Source: Faecalispora sporosphaeroides DSM 1294 | GTDB taxonomy: Bacteria; Bacillota; Clostridia; Oscillospirales; Acutalibacteraceae | Length of the DNA: 64,000 nucleotides | Reading direction: 5' to 3' | NCBI GenBank assembly: GCA_000383295.1 | Contig: KB911068.1 | Coordinates: forward strand, 1-64,000 | Shown here: piece after piece, positions 63,048 to 64,000 of the stretch | How positions within the stretch are numbered: the stretch's first letter is position 1 | How the letters are laid out: the number at the start of each line of letters is the position of its first letter | Made by a program: the position numbers and the translations under genes | Notes under the pieces: model-generated | Seen by the model: the letters and a program-made list of their open reading frames with translations, nothing else | The model's database searches: none | Told to the model about the DNA's origin: nothing

Positions 63048-63088
63048 TAAAGAAACCCCTCACTACTAATCCGGTTTCGTGAGGGGGT
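63048..63088 (-). terminator. Terminator after the sigma-like gene
   Basis: On the minus strand CCCCTCAC (79-86 complement) and GTGAGGGG at 63056-63063/63079-63086 form the stem, followed by UUUCUUU. Confidence 0.75.
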
Positions 63089-63103
63089 CTACAAAAAGAA
63101 TTT

Positions 63104-63523
63104 TTACTTTTCCATCATTTTTTTGAGTTTCATTCGAATTTGACGCTCCCGATAGCTGATGGTCTGCTGTTTAATGCCCGTCTCCTTTTCAAGCTCTACC
63201 TGTGTTTTCCTTTGAAAGTACAGAGCATAGATCAAATTGCGCTCATCCTTGGCAAGCTGAGCGAGACACTGATGCATCTTTTCTGCCATAAGCTTGTCCA
63301 TGACCATATCCTCCACACGGAGTGAACCGAGATCCGGAATCGCATCCTCACCGTTGGTTTCCTCGGTGTCCAGAGCGCTGTAGTAAAAAACGCCATGTGC
63401 TATGTCCTTTTCTTCCAGATGACGCTCATGGCGCCTCATGCGGTAATATGTCAGGTAGACTTCTTTACTGACTGGTACAAGCTGACCTTGTACCTTGATT
63501 TGATATTTCTTTTTTTCTGCCAT
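63104..63523 (-). CDS. Sigma-70-like factor of integrative elements
   Basis: The 139-residue protein has a charged N-terminal region (EKKKYQIKVQGQLVPVSKEVYLTYYRMRRHERHLEEKD) and a C-terminal region 4-like helix-turn-helix (LAKDERNLIYALYFQRKTQVELEKETGIKQQTISYRERQIRMKL). Such short sigma-like proteins are common near int in Tn916-type elements and are thought to control transfer genes. ATG 63523 has GGAGG; a longer start at 63565 is less likely. Confidence 0.85.
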   Translation of the reverse strand: MAEKKKYQIKVQGQLVPVSKEVYLTYYRMRRHERHLEEKDIAHGVFYYSALDTEETNGEDAIPDLGSLRVEDMVMDKLMAEKMHQCLAQLAKDERNLIYALYFQRKTQVELEKETGIKQQTISYRERQIRMKLKKMMEK

Positions 63524-63777
63524 ATGGCTTGTCCTCCATTTTCTGAAATCTTGATGGTGAGTCAAAATGTCAGAAGCGGAGGGGCTCGTCCATTTGCAAA
63601 GAAGAGGTGCAAGAGGTATGTAATCACGATGTTTGCTCCTTTTTATGGGAACCTCGCACCGTACATCATGGTAAATAGAAAAGACGACAGGCGAGGTTCA
63701 CCCGGTTGAGGTGTTCCTCCGCACTGCCGTCTTGCGTTCTGGCGGATTTTAGGTATTAAGCTGTTCTTGGGGTGTGG

Positions 63778-63936
63778 CTATGCTACAGGTTCTACACGCT
63801 CGTGCGTTATGTTTAATGCGCCGTCGGGGGTTACTGTGATTCGAGTGACACAATCTTTTATTTTAATCACAAACAGACGATCATCATCGCTCATATCGCC
63901 AATGCGCTTTTTATTCAGATTCCTGATTTCAACCAT
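63778..63936 (-). CDS. Small element-encoded protein (52 aa)
   Basis: ATG at 63936 has AGGAGG 8 nt upstream. The protein starts MVEIRNLNKKRIGDMSDDD, continues with FVIKIKDCVTRITVTPDG and ends ERVEPVA, a pattern I know from small hypothetical proteins of clostridial conjugative elements. The role is unknown. The stretch 63524-63777 between it and the sigma-like gene holds no supported gene. Confidence 0.75.
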   Translation of the reverse strand: MVEIRNLNKKRIGDMSDDDRLFVIKIKDCVTRITVTPDGALNITHERVEPVA

Positions 63937-64000
63937 ATAAATCCTCCTCACTGCTATTGATTTGATTGCTCTTTCTCACTGGGTTTCATCTGGTTAATTC

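Larger units (their letters stand above)
60234..64000. mobile_element. Left end of an integrative (probably conjugative) element in tRNA-Ser
   Basis: From the tRNA rightwards: tyrosine integrase, excisionase, MazF-like toxin, structured noncoding stretch, sigma-like factor and a small ORF, all on the minus strand except one doubtful frame. This order is usual at the end of Tn916/Tn1549-like and related integrative elements in gut Clostridia. No conjugation genes are inside the window, so transfer ability is unknown; the right end is outside. Confidence 0.75.

Overview
The window looks like chromosome from an anaerobic, spore-forming member of the Clostridia, most likely the Oscillospiraceae/Ruminococcaceae group. 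This is inferred from mid-range GC, GerA/GerB/GerC germinant-receptor genes, clostridial families such as DUF4317, DUF6514 and CLC_0170, a rubredoxin plus flavodiiron protein pair, and Gram-positive ribosome binding sites. No rRNA or other species-level marker is present.

Layout. At 8-40 lies one type I-C-like CRISPR repeat, probably the last repeat of an array left of the window. 328-8405 holds DUF4317, DegV, a D-2-hydroxyacid dehydrogenase with a long structured leader, and a spore germination operon (gerA-gerC-small membrane gene-gerB). 8796-18462 is one functional block: a YesM/YesN-type two-component system, a sugar-type ABC importer without its own ATPase, an amidohydrolase, a RidA-family protein and a D-threonine-aldolase-like PLP enzyme. 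This suggests sensing, uptake and breakdown of an amino-acid-like or glycoconjugate substrate. 18728-37763 is mostly housekeeping: RDD, SppA, Ca2+ P-type ATPase, rubredoxin/FprA, macrodomain, cyclase, MTA/SAH nucleosidase, a degenerate amidase, DEAD-box helicase, MutY, MurD, two M42 peptidases, GNAT and a methionine-gamma-lyase-like enzyme.

From 37905 (tRNA-Leu) the gene content becomes more accessory. It includes a serine-recombinase remnant, an XRE regulator, a MarR/BAAT-thioesterase operon, SulP, RsmH, RecQ, a broken DUF3788 gene, a GNAT, an M20 amidohydrolase beside a GltS-type transporter broken by internal deletion, an unusual regulator, a DUF2089 operon, a TetR/nitroreductase-like operon, a binding-protein/peptidoglycan-binding fusion (with a decayed second copy of that domain at 54436-54605) and DUF815.

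The right end, from tRNA-Ser(CGA) at 60234, is the left end of an integrative element: tyrosine integrase, excisionase, MazF-like toxin, a structured noncoding stretch, a sigma-like factor and a small conserved-looking ORF, running off the window. Immediately left of that tRNA are three truncated copies of its 5' half at a strict 191/192/192-bp spacing, the most unusual structure seen here. Several promoters carry perfect palindromes in positions expected of autoregulatory operators (MarR, TetR, DUF2089).
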